Shown here: piece by piece, positions 1 to 10,926 of the stretch | Position numbering within the stretch: the first letter of the stretch is position 1 | Layout of the letters: each line of letters begins with the position of its first letter | Assembly (NCBI GenBank): GCA_963727075.1 | Contig: CAVSET010000006.1 | Location: forward strand, 620,001-684,000 | Source of the DNA: Bog-756 sp963727075 | Lineage (GTDB): Bacteria > Actinomycetota > Acidimicrobiia > Acidimicrobiales > RAAP-2 | Length of the DNA: 64,000 bases | Direction: 5' to 3' | Notes under the pieces: generated by a model | Seen by the model: only the letters and a program-made list of their open reading frames with translations | The model's database searches: none | What the model was told of the DNA's origin: nothing | Translations under genes and position numbers: made by a program

Positions 1-1164
1 AGCCCCGCACCGGCCTGCTGGTCGAGAAGCTGGCTCGGCCGGAGGTCGAGGAGCTGGTCCTCGAAGAGGTGCCCGACGTGACCTACGCCGACGTCGGGGG
101 CCTGGACGACCAGATCGAGGCCATCACCGACGCCGTCGAGCTGCCCTTACCTCTACCGCGAGCTGTACATGGAGCACCGCCTCCCGGCGCCCAAGGGCAT
201 CCTGCTCTACGGGCCGCCCGGATGCGGCAAGACGTTGATCGCCAAGGCGGTGGCCAACTCGCTGGCCAAGAAGGTGGCCGAGGTGACCGGCAACACCAAC
301 GCCCGCAGCTACTTCCTCAACATCAAGGGACCCGAGCTGCTCAACAAGTACGTGGGCGAGACCGAGCGCCAGATCCGGCTGGTGTTCCAGCGGGCCCGTG
401 AGAAGTCGGAGGAAGGGCGTCCCGGTCATCGTCTTCTTCGACGAGATGGACTCGCTGTTCCGCACCCGGGGCACCGGGCATCAGCTCGGACATGGAGTCG
501 ACCATCGTCCCCCAGCTGCTGGCCGAGATCGACGGGGTGGAGACGCTGAAGGACGTGATCGTGATCGGCGCCTCCAACCGGGAGGACCTCATCGACCCGG
601 CCATCCTCCGTCCCGGGCGGCTGGACGTGAAGATCCGCATCGAGCGGCCCAACGAGGCGGCGGCGGCCCAGATCTTCTCCCGCTACCTGACCCCCGACCT
701 GCCGCTCGACGTGGAGGAGGTGGCCAGCCTCGGCGGCGGGGACCCGGGCAAGGCCACCCAGGCGATGATCGAGTCCACGGTGTCGGAGATGTACCGCAAC
801 GACGAGGAGAACCGGTTCCTCGAAGTCACCTACCAGAACGGCGACAAGGAAGTGCTCTACTACCGCGACTTCTCTTCGGGGGCGATGATCGAGAACATCG
901 TCCGGCGGGCCAAGAAGCTCGGCCATCAAGCGGGCCATCGCCGGGGAGGCACGCGGCATCCGCACCGAGGACCTGCTCGAGTCCATCCGCCAGGAGTACA
1001 AGGAGAACGAGGACCTGCCGAACACCACCAATCCTGATGACTGGGCCAAGATCTCGGGCCGGAAGGGTGAGCGGATCGTCTACATCCGCACGCTCATCAG
1101 TGATGACGAGGAAACCAAGGGTGGCAGGTCCATCGAGCGGGTGGGTACCGGTCAGTATCTCTGA
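1..1164 (+). CDS. mpa: Proteasome-associated AAA+ ATPase (Mpa/ARC), 5'-truncated
   Basis: Hexameric AAA+ unfoldase that recognises pupylated proteins and threads them into the 20S proteasome. The window opens inside the gene, after the coiled coil and most of the OB region. Visible are the Walker A motif GPPGCGKT (about 211-234), the Walker B region VIVFFDEMDSLF (about 427-462) and the C-terminal GQYL, the tail that docks in the proteasome alpha ring. Four single-base frame breaks (near 150, 416, 477 and 927) interrupt the reading. Each is repaired by dropping one base, so I read one gene. dop starts 27 bp downstream. Family assignment is firm; the breaks are probably sequencing errors. Confidence 0.93.
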
Positions 1165-1190
1165 GCGTGGGTCGGGATAGGGTCGACTCC

Positions 1191-2688
1191 ATGGCCATCC
1201 CCAAGGTCTGCGGCATCGAGACCGAGTACGGCATCCAGGTCGTGCACGGCGACCCCAACCCGATCGCCGCCTCGTCCGTCCTCATCAACGCCTACGCCCA
1301 GCACGTGGCCCGCCAGCAGACGGGCTGGGACTTCGAGGACGAGGCTCCGGGGAACGACGCCCGCGGGTTCGCCCGGGAGGGCTCGATGCCGCCTCAGGTC
1401 GAGACCCATCTGGTCAACACGGTCCTCACCAACGGGGCCCGCTACTACGTCGACCATGCCCATCCGGAGTTCTCGACGCCCGAGTGCCGCGACGCGCTCG
1501 AGTGCCTGCGCTACGACCGTGCCGGCGAGCTCATCCTCATCCGCTCGATGGAGGCGGCCGATCTGGCCAGCCAGGACGGCTCGCGATTGGTCATCTACAA
1601 GAACAACTCGGACGGGAAGGGCAACTCGTACGGCACCCACGAGAACTACCTCATGGACCGGGCCGTCGCCGTTCACCCGCATCGTGGCCGGGGTGACCCC
1701 CCATTTCGTCACCCGTCAGATCTTCACCGGCGCCGGCAAGGTGGGAACGGAGACCGGCGTGCACGACGGCGTCGGCGTCGACTTCCAGCTGTCGCAACGG
1801 GCGGAGTTCTTCGAGGAGCAGGTGGGGCTCGAGACGACGTTGAAGCGACCGATCGTCGAACACCCGCGACGAGCCCCACGCCGATCCCCACCGCTACCGG
1901 CGGCTGCACGTCATCGTGGGCGACGCCAATCTGGCCGAGGTGGCCACGTTCCTCAAGGTGGGCACCACCGCCCTGGTGCTGGCCATGATCGAGGACGACA
2001 TCACCGGCAGCCGGAGCCTGGCCATGGCCGACCCGGTGCTGGCCATGCACGAGGTGGCGCTCGACCTCACCATGTCGAAGCCGATCGTGATGGCCGACGG
2101 CTCGACGGCCACCGCGCTGGCCGTCCAATGGGAGCTGTTCTCGTTGGCCCGCAAGTACGCCGAGGACCGCGGGCTCGAGTGCATGGGGGATCCCGGAGGT
2201 GGCCGAGGCCGTGCTGACCCGGTGGGAGTCGGTGCTCCACGGCCTGGAGACCGATCCCATGTCACTGGCGCGCCAGCTGGACTGGGTGGCCAAGCTGCAG
2301 CTGATCGAGGCGTACCGGGACCGCCATGGGTGCGGTTGGGACGACCACCGCCTGGCGGCACTGGACCTCCAGTACCACGACCTGCGGCCGGCCCGCTCCC
2401 TGTTCGCCCGGCTCGACACCGAGCGCCTGGTGGACGAGGACTCGGTGATCGCCGCGGTGACCGAGCCTCCTCGCTCCACCCGGGCCTGGTTCCGGGGACA
2501 GTGCCTGAAGAAATGGCCGTCCGTCGGTCGTCACCGCCAATTGGGATTCTCTGGTCTTCGACCTCGGCACCGACCCCTTGCGGCGCGTCCCTATGATGGA
2601 CCCCCTGAAGGGAACGGCCGAACACGTGGACCAGCTGTTGCAGTCGAGTGCGAGTCCGTCTGAGCTGTTGGACCGTCTGAGCAGCTAG
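1191..2688 (+). CDS. dop: Depupylase/deamidase of Pup (Dop)
   Basis: Dop removes Pup from substrates and deamidates Pup where it ends in Gln. It belongs to the carboxylate-amine ligase-like superfamily with PafA. The N-terminus reads MAIPKVCGIETEYG, with the ATP/Mg-binding acidic residue in IETEYG. The catalytic Asp lies in YYVDHAHPE (about residue 88), and the HAHPE form separates Dop from PafA. NTRDEPH and LQYHD follow further on. About four +1 frame breaks (near 1675, 1857, 2193 and 2523) are corrected here. ATG 1191 matches the family N-terminus. pup begins 26 bp downstream. Confidence 0.92.
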
Positions 2689-2713
2689 GGAGAGTAGGGG
2701 ATGGCTGAACATC

Positions 2714-2908
2714 ATGGCTGAACGCGAACAGAAGAGAAGGACCACCACCGAGCGGTCCGATGAGGTCGTCGAGGAGGTCCCGGCCACGTCGGCCACCGGC
2801 GACAAGCTGAAGGCCGAGCTGGACGATCTGCTGGACGAGATCGACGAGGTACTCGAGGACAACGCCGAGGAGTTCGTGCGGAACTACGTCCAGAAGGGCG
2901 GCGAGTAG
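2714..2908 (+). CDS. pup: Prokaryotic ubiquitin-like protein Pup
   Basis: A 64-residue, disordered, acidic protein attached to substrate lysines as the proteasome tag. The N-terminus is basic (EREQKRR), followed by the Mpa-binding helical segment (about 30-55), then VRNYVQKGGE. The C-terminus is encoded directly as Gly-Gly-Glu, so no deamidation is needed before ligation; Dop would then serve as a depupylase. The gene is intact. A Shine-Dalgarno-like GGGAGAGTAGGGG precedes it. A six-codon decoy ORF starts at 2701 because ATGGCTGAAC is repeated just upstream of the true start. It lies between dop and prcB, as in other Pup loci. Confidence 0.96.
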   Translation: MAEREQKRRTTTERSDEVVEEVPATSATGDKLKAELDDLLDEIDEVLEDNAEEFVRNYVQKGGE

Positions 2909-2913
2909 CCCCG

Positions 2914-3727
2914 GTGCCGCTGCCGCTGTTCTCCACAACCGAAGACCCCGGGCCCGATTTCGCCGGACTTGATCCGGCGGCTCCGCGTTCCCGTGCACCC
3001 GACCGCCCCGGTGTCGCGGCCGTCCCCGGCGTCGCCGCAGGTCCGCCACGGCACGACGGTGGTGGCACTGCGCTTCGCCGAGGGCATCGTGATGGCCGGG
3101 CGACCGGCGGGCGACCGAGGGCAACGCCATCGCCCACCGGGCGATGGAGAAGGTCTTCCCGGCCGACCGGTACTCGGCGGTGGCCATCGCCGGCGCGGCC
3201 GGGCCCGGCAGTGGAGATGGTCCGGCTGTTCCAGACCCAGCTGGAGCACTACGAGAAGGTCGAAGGGGTGGTCCTCAGCCTCGAGGGGAAGGCCAACCAG
3301 CTCGGCCAGATGGTGCGCGAGCACCTGCCCATGGCCATGCAGGGTCTGGCGGTGGTGCCGCTCTTCGCCGGCTACGACCTGGCCCGGGGGACGGGCCGGA
3401 TCTTCACCTACGACGTCACCGGCGGGCACTACGAGGAGACCGAGCACAACGCCACCGGGTCGGGCGGGCGCGACGCCCGCACCACCATCAAGCTCGGCTA
3501 CCGGGACGGGATGGCCCGCGACGATGCCGTGGAGTTGGCCATCGAGGCGCTGTACGAGGCGGCCGACGAGGACTCGGCCACCGGCGGGCCCGACCTGATC
3601 CGGGGCATCTACCCGCTGGTGGCCACGGTCACCGCCGCCGGGCTTCACCGCGGTGACCGAGGAGGAGGTGGCCGAGCGGTTCGCCTCGCTGATCGAGCGC
3701 CGCCGGTCGGAGGGTCGCCAGCCATGA
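2914..3727 (+). CDS. prcB: Proteasome beta subunit
   Basis: Catalytic beta subunit of the 20S proteasome. GTG 2914 lies five bases after pup and gives a propeptide of about 46 residues that ends at HG|TTVVAL. The Thr after Gly is the autocatalytically exposed N-terminal nucleophile. GYDLARGTGRIFTYD and the PDLIRGIYP region fit the family. Frame breaks near 2966, 3110, 3205 and 3641 are each one extra base. The stop overlaps the prcA start as ATGA (3724-3727), which implies translational coupling. Confidence 0.92.
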
Positions 3728-4457
3728 CCATGCCCTACTACGTGGCCCCGGAACAGGTCATGAAGGACCGGGCCGAGTACGCCCAGAAGGGCATCGCCCG
3801 GGGCCGATCGCTGGTGGCCTCGGTCTACGACGCGCGGCATCGTCATCGTGGCCGACAACCCGTCGCGGTCGCTGCACAAGATCAGCGAGATCTACGACCG
3901 GATCGCCTTCGCCGGGGTGGGCAAGTACAACGAGTTCGACCAGCTCCGGGTGTCGGGGATCCGCCACGCCGACACCAAGGGGTACGCCTACAGCCGCGAG
4001 GACGTCGACGCCCGCTCGCTGGCCAACCTCTACGCCCAGTACCTCGGGCAGGTCTTCACCCACGAGATGAAGCCGCTCGAGGTGGAGATCCTGGTGGCCG
4101 AGCTCGGGCACCGGGGCCCCGCCCGCCGCAGCTGTACCACATCGCCTACGAGGGGACGATCACCGACGAGGACCGCTACGCCGTGCTCGGGGGCGAGACC
4201 GAGGCCATCGCCCAGCGGCTCGAGGAGCGGTGGACGAGCGAGGTGGTCGCTGGAAGCCGCTGCGGGCCGCGGTCGACGCCCTGGCCGGACCGGATCGCAC
4301 GCTGGCCGGCGCCGACCTCGAGGTGGCCGTCCTGTCCCCGGGCAACGGGCGGCGGGCCTTCCGCCGGCTGGTGGACGGGGAGCTGGAGTCGCTGCTGGCT
4401 GGATGGCCTCGGCGGACGGCGGATTCGTGGGACCGGCCTTTTCTCACGGTACCGTGA
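3724..4457 (+). CDS. prcA: Proteasome alpha subunit
   Basis: Non-catalytic alpha subunit forming the gated outer rings and the docking surface for Mpa. It starts with the ATGA overlap on prcB. MPYYVAPEQVMKDRAEYAQKG is the typical N-terminus; GVGKYNEFDQLR and HEMKPLEVEILVAEL are alpha-specific blocks. Breaks near 3835, 4110 and 4245 are corrected. The last 70 residues are the least certain because frame breaks cluster there. The stop used here (TGA 4455) overlaps a GTG start for pafA. Confidence 0.88.
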
Positions 4458-5825
4458 GGGAAGTGGACAAGCGGATCTACGGCTTGGAGAACGAGTACGG
4501 GGTCACCTGTACCCTGCGCGGCCAGCGGCGGCTGAGCCCCGACGAGGTGGCCCGCTACCTGTTCCGCCGGGTGGTGAGCTGGGGTCGCTCGTCCAACGTG
4601 TTCCTCGAGAACGGGGCGCGCCTCTACCTCGACGTCGGGAAGCCATCCCGAGTACGCCACCCCGGAGTGCGACGACATCGCCGAGCTGGTCGTCCACGAC
4701 AAGGCCGGCGAGTGGATCCTCTCCTCGCTGGTCGAGGGGGCCGAGGCCCGACTCCGCGGAGGAGGGGATCCGGGGCGACATCTACCTGTTCAAGAACAAC
4801 ACCGACTCGGCCGGCAACTCCTACGGATGTCACGAGAACTACTTGACCAGCCGGCGCGACGACTTCGCCCACTACACCGAGGTGCTCATCCCCTTTCTGG
4901 TCAGCCGGCAGGCCTACGCCGGGGCCGGCAAGGTGCTCCAGACGGCCCGGGGCGCGGTCTTCTGCCTGAGCCAGCGGGCCGAGCACATCTGGGAGGGCGT
5001 GTCGTCGGCCACCACGCGCAGCCGGCCCGATCATCAACACCCGCGACGAGCCCCACGCCGACGCCGAGCGGTACCGGCGGCTCCACGTCATCGTGGGGGA
5101 CTCCAACATGAGCGAGTACGCCACCTTCCTCAAGGTGGGGGCGACCAGCATCGTGCTCCGCATGCTGGAGGACCCCTCCACCGTGATGCGGGACCTCACC
5201 CTGGAGAACCCGATCCGGGCCATCCGCGAGATCAGCCACGACATCACCTGCCGCCGTCCGGTCCGACTGGCCAACGGCCGCGAGATGAGCGCCCTCGACA
5301 TCCAGGGCGAGTACCTCCAGCGCGCCATTCGCTACCGCGACCGGCAGGGCCTCTCCCCGCAGGAGGACCAGGCCCTCGATATGTGGGAGCACTGCCTGAA
5401 GGGCCTCGAGTCCGACCCCCTGTCGTTGCACCGGGAGTGCGACTGGGCGGCCAAGTACCGCCTCATCGACCGGTACCGCCACCGCCACGGCCTCTCCCTG
5501 CACAACCCCACCGTCTCGCTACTCGACCTCCAGTACCACGACGTCGACCGGAGCCGCGGCCTCTACTACCGGCTGCAGAACCACGACCAGCTCGACCGCA
5601 TCTGCGACGACGTGGACATCGGTGTCGGCCATGTCCACCCCGCCACAGACCACCCGCGCCCGGCTGCGGGGTGATTTCGTGAAGAAGGCCAAGGAGCGCC
5701 GGCGCGACTTCACCGTCGACTGGGTGCACCTCAAGCTCAACGACCAGGCGCAACGGACCGTGCTGCTCAAGGATCCCTTCAAGTCGAAGGACGATCGGGT
5801 GGAAAAACTGATCGCCGGGCTGTGA
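4454..5825 (+). CDS. pafA: Pup-protein ligase (PafA)
   Basis: ATP-dependent ligase joining the Pup C-terminal Glu to substrate lysines. It is a paralogue of Dop. IYGLENEYGV opens the fold; the catalytic Asp is in ARLYLDVG (about residue 60). The C-terminal domain reads VDWVHLKLNDQAQRTV to a stop at 5825. That last part sits in another frame after one extra G near 5612, and family comparison shows it belongs to pafA. Other breaks are near 4642, 4747 and 5025. The start is GTG 4454 (GTGA overlap with prcA) or GTG 4463, which would better match the family N-terminus. Confidence 0.92.
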
Positions 5826-5905
5826 TCAGCCGGCACCGGAGGCCCGCCTCGGTGGTGCCGGTCGACCCAAGCCGCGTGCGCTGCCTGCGGTAGCGTCCCC
5901 TGATT

Positions 5906-6573
5906 GTGGCCACCCAACCCCCCGGCGAAGCGAACGCGTTCAGCGCATCGAGCTGCTGGCCGAGGAGGAACACGCCTCGGTCGACTGGCGACACGGCCCG
6001 GGGCCGGGGGCGGGGACGGCGGGCCGTCATCGAGTGGGGGATCATCCTCGTGGCCGTGGTGCTCGGCACGGTGCTGCTCCGCGACCTTCGTCGTCCAGTC
6101 GTTCTACATCCCGTCCGGGTCGATGCTGCCCACCCTCCAGATCGGCGACCGGATCATCGTGGACAAGCTCAGCTACCGCTTCCACGATCCCCACCGGGGG
6201 GACATCGTGGTCTTCGCCCGTCCGCCGCTCGAGGACCAGGCCTATGCCGACCTGGTGAAGCGGGTGATCGGACTGCCGGGGGAGACCATCTCGTCGAAGA
6301 ACGGCGCCATCTATATCAACGGGAACCGGCTGGCCGAGCCGTGGCTGCCGCCCGGTTCGCAGAGCTACACCGGCCCGCTGTCCGGAGGCGACTCCCATCC
6401 CGAGTTCGACCTGCCCGGCCCGGTCAAGATCCCGCCGGGTGAGTACTACGTCATGGGGGACAACCGGAAGGACTCCGAGGACAGCCGGTTCTTCGGTCCC
6501 ATCCCGAGGTCGTTGATCGTGGGCCGCGCCGGTGGCCGTGGTCTGGCCGCTCGGCCACATCAAGGGCCTCTAG
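5906..6573 (+). CDS. Signal peptidase I (first copy)
   Basis: Membrane-anchored Ser/Lys protease that cleaves Sec and Tat signal peptides outside the cytoplasmic membrane. Conserved boxes are FYIPSGSMLPTL with the nucleophile Ser in SGSM, VKRVIGLPGE with the general-base Lys, and YYVMGDNRKDSEDSR. One N-terminal hydrophobic segment (about 6031-6090) is the anchor. Extra bases near 6080 and 6533 break the frame; the N-terminal 35 residues are uncertain. A close second copy follows at 6755. Both occupy the place where mycobacteria carry pafB and pafC. Confidence 0.88.
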
Positions 6574-6754
6574 ACCGGCGCCGAGGAGAACGCGCGGGGG
6601 TCGGTGGAGTAGCCTCGCTCCCTGGTGCCACCCGACCTCCAGAACCCTGACATCGGGCGCCGCGGCCGACCCGCCGCCGACCATGGCCGGGTATCGCCGA
6701 TGGCGGAGCCGACCCCCCGCCCGGCCCATGTGACCTGCGGACCGCCCCGACTCG

Positions 6755-7520
6755 GTGCCGTCGCTCGGGCGGCCGGCCCGCGACGGTGACGGGACGGCCC
6801 GGCGCCGCCCCGGCCCGACCGGGGGAGCGGTCGGGGCGCGCCGGTCGGGCCGGTGGCTGCTCGAATGGCTGGCGGTGCTGGTGGTGGCCCTCCTGCTGGC
6901 CGTCGGGGTTCGTGCCTTTGTGGCCCAGATGTTCTACATCCCGTCGGGCTCGATGCTCCCCACCCTGCAGGTGGGCGACCGGATCGTGGTCGACAAGCTG
7001 AGCTACCGCCTCCACGGGGTGGACCGCGGCGACGTGGTGGTGTTCCGCCGGCCACCCCTCGAGCAGGCCGACTACGCCGATCTGGTCAAGCGGGTCATCG
7101 GACTGCCCGGTGACACCGTCGCGCTGTGCCGGTGGCCGGGTCTACGTCAACGGCAAGCCGCTGTCGGAGCCGTGGCTGCCCAACCCGGCCCCGGTCACCT
7201 CCCCGAGCCCGCTGCCGGAGGCGTTCAGCCTCAACCACCCCTTCACCGTCCCGGCCGGCGGAGTACTACGTCATGGGGGACAACCGGACCGACTCGGAGG
7301 ACAGCCGGTACTTCGGCCCGATCCCGCGGCAACCTCATCGTCGGGCAAGATGGCCTTCGTCGCCTGGCCGCTCACCGACGGGACCTGGATTGCGGTCCTG
7401 TCGGTGCTGGGCGTGGTGGTGCTGGTGGCGCTGGTCCTGGTGCTCCAGGAGCCGGGCCCGGCCCGGTCACCCGCCCGGCCTCGGAGGGGACCTGGTGAGG
7501 CCCTGGCACCGGCGGTCTGA
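6755..7520 (+). CDS. Signal peptidase I (second copy)
   Basis: Paralogue of the preceding gene with the same boxes: FYIPSGSMLPTL, VKRVIGLPGD and YYVMGDNRTDSEDSR. It differs by a basic N-terminal tail, a clear transmembrane helix (about 6862-6930, LAVLVVALLLAVGVRAFV) and a second hydrophobic helix after the catalytic domain (about 7387-7445), which predicts a C-terminus anchored in the membrane. Four one-base breaks (near 7130, 7258, 7330 and 7348) are corrected. The start GTG 6755 is tentative. It is probably co-transcribed with the tat genes. Confidence 0.87.
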
Positions 7521-7563
7521 CCGCTCGGCAGCCGCCACCGCTGGCGCCGGTACACTCGGGTTC

Positions 7564-8037
7564 GTGCCGTTCCTCAGCCCGGCCAAGGTGCTGGTCATCC
7601 TGGTGGTGGCCCTCATCGTGCTCGGTCCGGACAAGCTGCCCAAGATGGCCAGGCAGATCGGTGGCCTGTGGGGTGATTTCCGGCGGTTCCGCGAGCGGCT
7701 CGAGTCCGACGTGCGGGGCTCGTTCCCCGACCTGCCCTCGACCGAGACAGATCGCCCAGGCGGTGCGGTCCCCGATCTCGTTCCTCGACAACCTGGCCGA
7801 CGCCCACGGCGCCGAGAACGAGGCGACATCCGGGTCGGTCAACGGCTCCGAACCACCCGATGTGCAGGGCGACGCGGTGCAGCCGGCGGCCGACGCCAAC
7901 CGACCGGCCGGCATCGGTACGGGCCTCCGAGGAGGCCGCCGGCCGTCCCCGGGGTGCTGATCGCCGACCCCGGCGGGATCGTCCACCAGGTCCGATCCAC
8001 CGGCGGGGTCGTTCCCGATGACCCCGGGATGAACTGA
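7564..8037 (+). CDS. tatB: Twin-arginine translocase subunit TatA/TatB
   Basis: Single-span component of the Tat system that exports folded proteins. The N-terminal helix VLVILVVALIVLGPDKLPK ends in the Gly-Pro-Asp-Lys-Leu-Pro hinge, followed by an amphipathic helix (MARQIGGLWGDFRRFRERL). The GPDKLP form resembles TatB more than short TatA. The acidic, low-complexity tail passes through at least one break near 7751, so the exact stop (7960, about 8020 or 8037) is unclear. tatC starts about 50 bp later. Confidence 0.85.
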   Translation: MPFLSPAKVLVILVVALIVLGPDKLPKMARQIGGLWGDFRRFRERLESDVRGSFPDLPSTETDRPGGAVPDLVPRQPGRRPRRRERGDIRVGQRLRTTRCAGRRGAAGGRRQPTGRHRYGPPRRPPAVPGVLIADPGGIVHQVRSTGGVVPDDPGMN

Positions 8038-8086
8038 CCGGACCGGAGCTGCGGCGGTGCAGGGTCCCCGAGCGAACCCGAGGGTC

Positions 8087-8839
8087 ATGGCCATCTCCCT
8101 GAAGCGACGCAGCGAGGCCCGGCCCACGCCGGACTCGATGACCCTCGTCGAGCACCTGACGCGAGCTCCGCACCCGGGTGCTGATCTCGGCAGTGGCCTT
8201 CGTGTTGGCGGCCACGGCGGCCTTCCTCGTCTACCCCTGGATCCTCTCGTTCCTCAAGCATCCCTACTGCCAGGTGGCCCCCACCCACTGCGGGTTCTAC
8301 ATCACCGGGCCCTTGGACGGCCTGGCCCTGCGGGTGAAGATCGCCGCCTACGGCGGGCTCTTCCTCTCGTCACCGGTGCTGCTGTGGGAGCTGTGGCGCT
8401 TCATCACGCCGGGACTCAACCCCAAGGAGAAGCGGTATGCCATCCCCTTCATCGTGGCCTCGATCGCCCTGTTCGCCCTGGGGTGTGTGGTGGCGTACGT
8501 CACCTTCCCCCATGCCCTCAACTTCCTCGACACCATCGGGGGGCCGAGCCTGCACCAGATCCTCGATCCCGACCAAGTACCTGAGCCTCATCGTCCTGCT
8601 GATGACGGTGTTCGGACTCACCTTCGAGTTCCCGGTGCTGCTGGTCTCCCTCGAGCTGGCCGGGTGTGCTGTCGCCGGCGCAGCTGTCTTCGTGGCGGCG
8701 GTGGGCCATCGTGCTCATCGTGGTGGTGGCCGGGGTGGTGACCCCGAGCTCGGATCCGTTCTCGATGATGGCCATGGCCGTCCCCCTCTACCTGTTCTAC
8801 GAACTGTCGATCGTGGTCGGGAAGCTCCTGCGGCGATGA
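8087..8839 (+). CDS. tatC: Twin-arginine translocase subunit TatC
   Basis: Polytopic receptor of the Tat translocon that binds the RR signal. MTLVEHLTELRTRV is the conserved cytoplasmic N-terminus (one extra base near 8163 corrected). Then come six hydrophobic segments including FLVYPWILSFL and FELPVLLVSLELAG-like blocks, plus ELWRFITPGLNPKEKR. Breaks near 8572 and 8668 are single extra bases. A conserved single-copy membrane gene like this would not be a pseudogene, which argues that the breaks are errors. The stop overlaps the next start as ATGA (8836-8839). Confidence 0.92.
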
Positions 8840-10914
8840 AGGACGGGCGGGTTCGGGGGGCACCCCGGAGCGCCGCCGACGGTGGAGCGAGGGCGCGGCG
8901 GGAGCGCTTCGAGCAGGAGCTCGGGTTCAGCGCTGGACGAGTTCCAGACCCGGGCCATGGACGCCCTCGACCGTGACGAATCGGTTCTGGTCTCCGCCCC
9001 GACCGGGTCGGGCAAGACCCTGATCGCCGACTATGCCGCGGCGCAGGCCCTTGAACGGGGCGGAAAGACCTTCTACACCACGCCGATCAAGGCCCTCTCC
9101 AACCAGAAGTTCGTCGAGCTGTCCCGCCGTTACGGCGAGCACCGGGTCGGGCTGCTGACCGGGGACGTCTCCCACCAGCCCCGGGCCCCCATCGTGGTGA
9201 TGACGACCGAGGTCCTCCGCAACATGCTGTTCTCCCGCTCGCCGGTCCTCGAGGGCCTCGAGGTAGTGGTCCTCGACGAGGTCCACTACCTGCAGGACCC
9301 CTATCGCGGGTCGGTGTGGGAGGAGGTGCTGGTGCTCACGCCGCCCGACGGTGCGGTTCGTCAGCCTGTCGGCCACCGTCAGCAACGCGGACGACTTCGG
9401 TGCCTGGCTGACGTCGGTCCGGGGGACCACGAGGGTCATCGTCGAGGACCACCGGCCGGTCACGCTCCACCACCACTACGCCTCGGCCGAGCGGAGGCGT
9501 GACGGGCTCACGGTCATCCCGCTCCTGCGAGGGGACCGGCCCAACCCCGAGGGCGCTCGCCCTCGACGAGCGCCGCCGGCGCAACCCGCACCACCGCTAC
9601 CGGGCCCCCCGCCGGGTCGAGGTGGTGGAGTACCTGGCCGATGCCGGGCATGCTCCCCGCCATCACCTTCATCTTCTCGCGGGCGGCGTGCGACGACGCC
9701 ACCCGGCAGTGCCTGCGAGACGGTGTGCGGCTGACCACGCCGGAGGAGCGGGAGCGGATCCGCGCGCTGACCGAGGCGGCGGTCGAGCGGCTCGGGGACG
9801 ACGACCTCCGCACCCTGGGTTACGGGCCGTGGTCGGCGGCCCTCGAGGCGGGCATCGCGCCCCACCACGCCGGGCTCGTCCCGGCCTTCCGCCAGGCCGT
9901 CGAGCAATGCTTCTCCGAGGGCCTGATGAAGGTGGTGTTCGCCACCGAGACGCTGGCCCTCGGCATCAACATGCCCGCCCGCACCGTGGTGGTCGAGCGA
10001 TTCGCCAAGTTCCGGGGACCGGACGCCTCGTCGCTGACCTCGGGGGAGTACCGCCAGCTGACCGGACGGGCCGGGCGGCGGGGCATCGACACCGTGGGGC
10101 ACGCCATGGTGCTGTGGTCGGCGGCGGTGCCCTTCGGCGAAGTGGCCCGCACGGCCACCGCCCCGCCTCCCGATCTGGTTTCGTCGTTCCACCCCACCTA
10201 CAACCTGGCGGTCAACCTGGTGCGCCGGTGGTCGAGGGAGGAGGCCCACGCCCTGCTGGCCTCCTCCTACGGTCAATGGCAGGCCGCCTCCGGGTCGGTC
10301 TCGCTCGCCACCCAGCTGGACCGGCGGCTGTCCGTGCTCGAGGAGCGGGGCTTCGTCGACGGCTGGCGGCTCACCGAGGCCGGGCCACCCTGGCCTCGAT
10401 CTACCACGAGTCGGACCTGCTGGTAGCCGACGCGCTGCGGCCGAGGGGTGTTCGACGGGCTCGGCCCGGCCTTGCTCGCCGGCGTGGTCTCGGCGCTGAC
10501 CTTCGAGACCCGGCGAGCCGGGGACGAAGCCCGTCCGCCTCGGGGGCGGGTGGTCGCCGATCGGCTCGCAGGTGCTCGAGCGCCATGGCGGATGCCCTCC
10601 GTCAGGACGAGCGGCGGCTGGGGCTGCGCCGCACCCGGGCGCCCGATGCCGGACTGGCCCGGGCCGTCGTCGGCTGGGCCGAGGGGGCGACCCTCGACTC
10701 GGTGCTCCGCAGAGACCGAGATCGCCCCTGGCGACTTCGTGCGAAACGTACGCCAGCTCATCGACCTCATCCGCCAGCTGGCCGAGGCGGCCCCGGCATG
10801 CCGCGCACCCGCGAGGATGCCGGCCTGGCCGTCTCGCTCCTCCGGCGGGGCGTGGTGGGGGCCGACGACCCGGCCGCGCTGGGGTCCGCGCCTGACCTGC
10901 CCGTGCCGTCGTAG
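8836..10914 (+). CDS. helY: Ski2-like DEVH-box RNA helicase (HelY type)
   Basis: Superfamily 2 RNA helicase of the Mtr4/Ski2 group, often found after tatC in actinobacteria. Visible are Q-like DEFQTRAMDAL, Walker A APTGSGKT, DEVH in VVVLDEVHYL, motif III SATVSN, motif IVa-V FATETLALGINMPAR and motif VI QLTGRAGRRGID. The C-terminal half has the helical DSHCT-like part. At about 690 residues it is shorter than mycobacterial HelY (about 900). Several one-base breaks occur (near 8930, 9352, 9550, 9645, 10385, 10445 and beyond). Translation is coupled to tatC. Confidence 0.88.
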
Positions 10915-10926
10915 TGTGATCCGGGC

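Noticed and set aside
341..1288. Long minus-strand frames across mpa and dop
   Set aside because: GC-rich antisense frames without similarity. The plus strand encodes conserved motifs in all parts.
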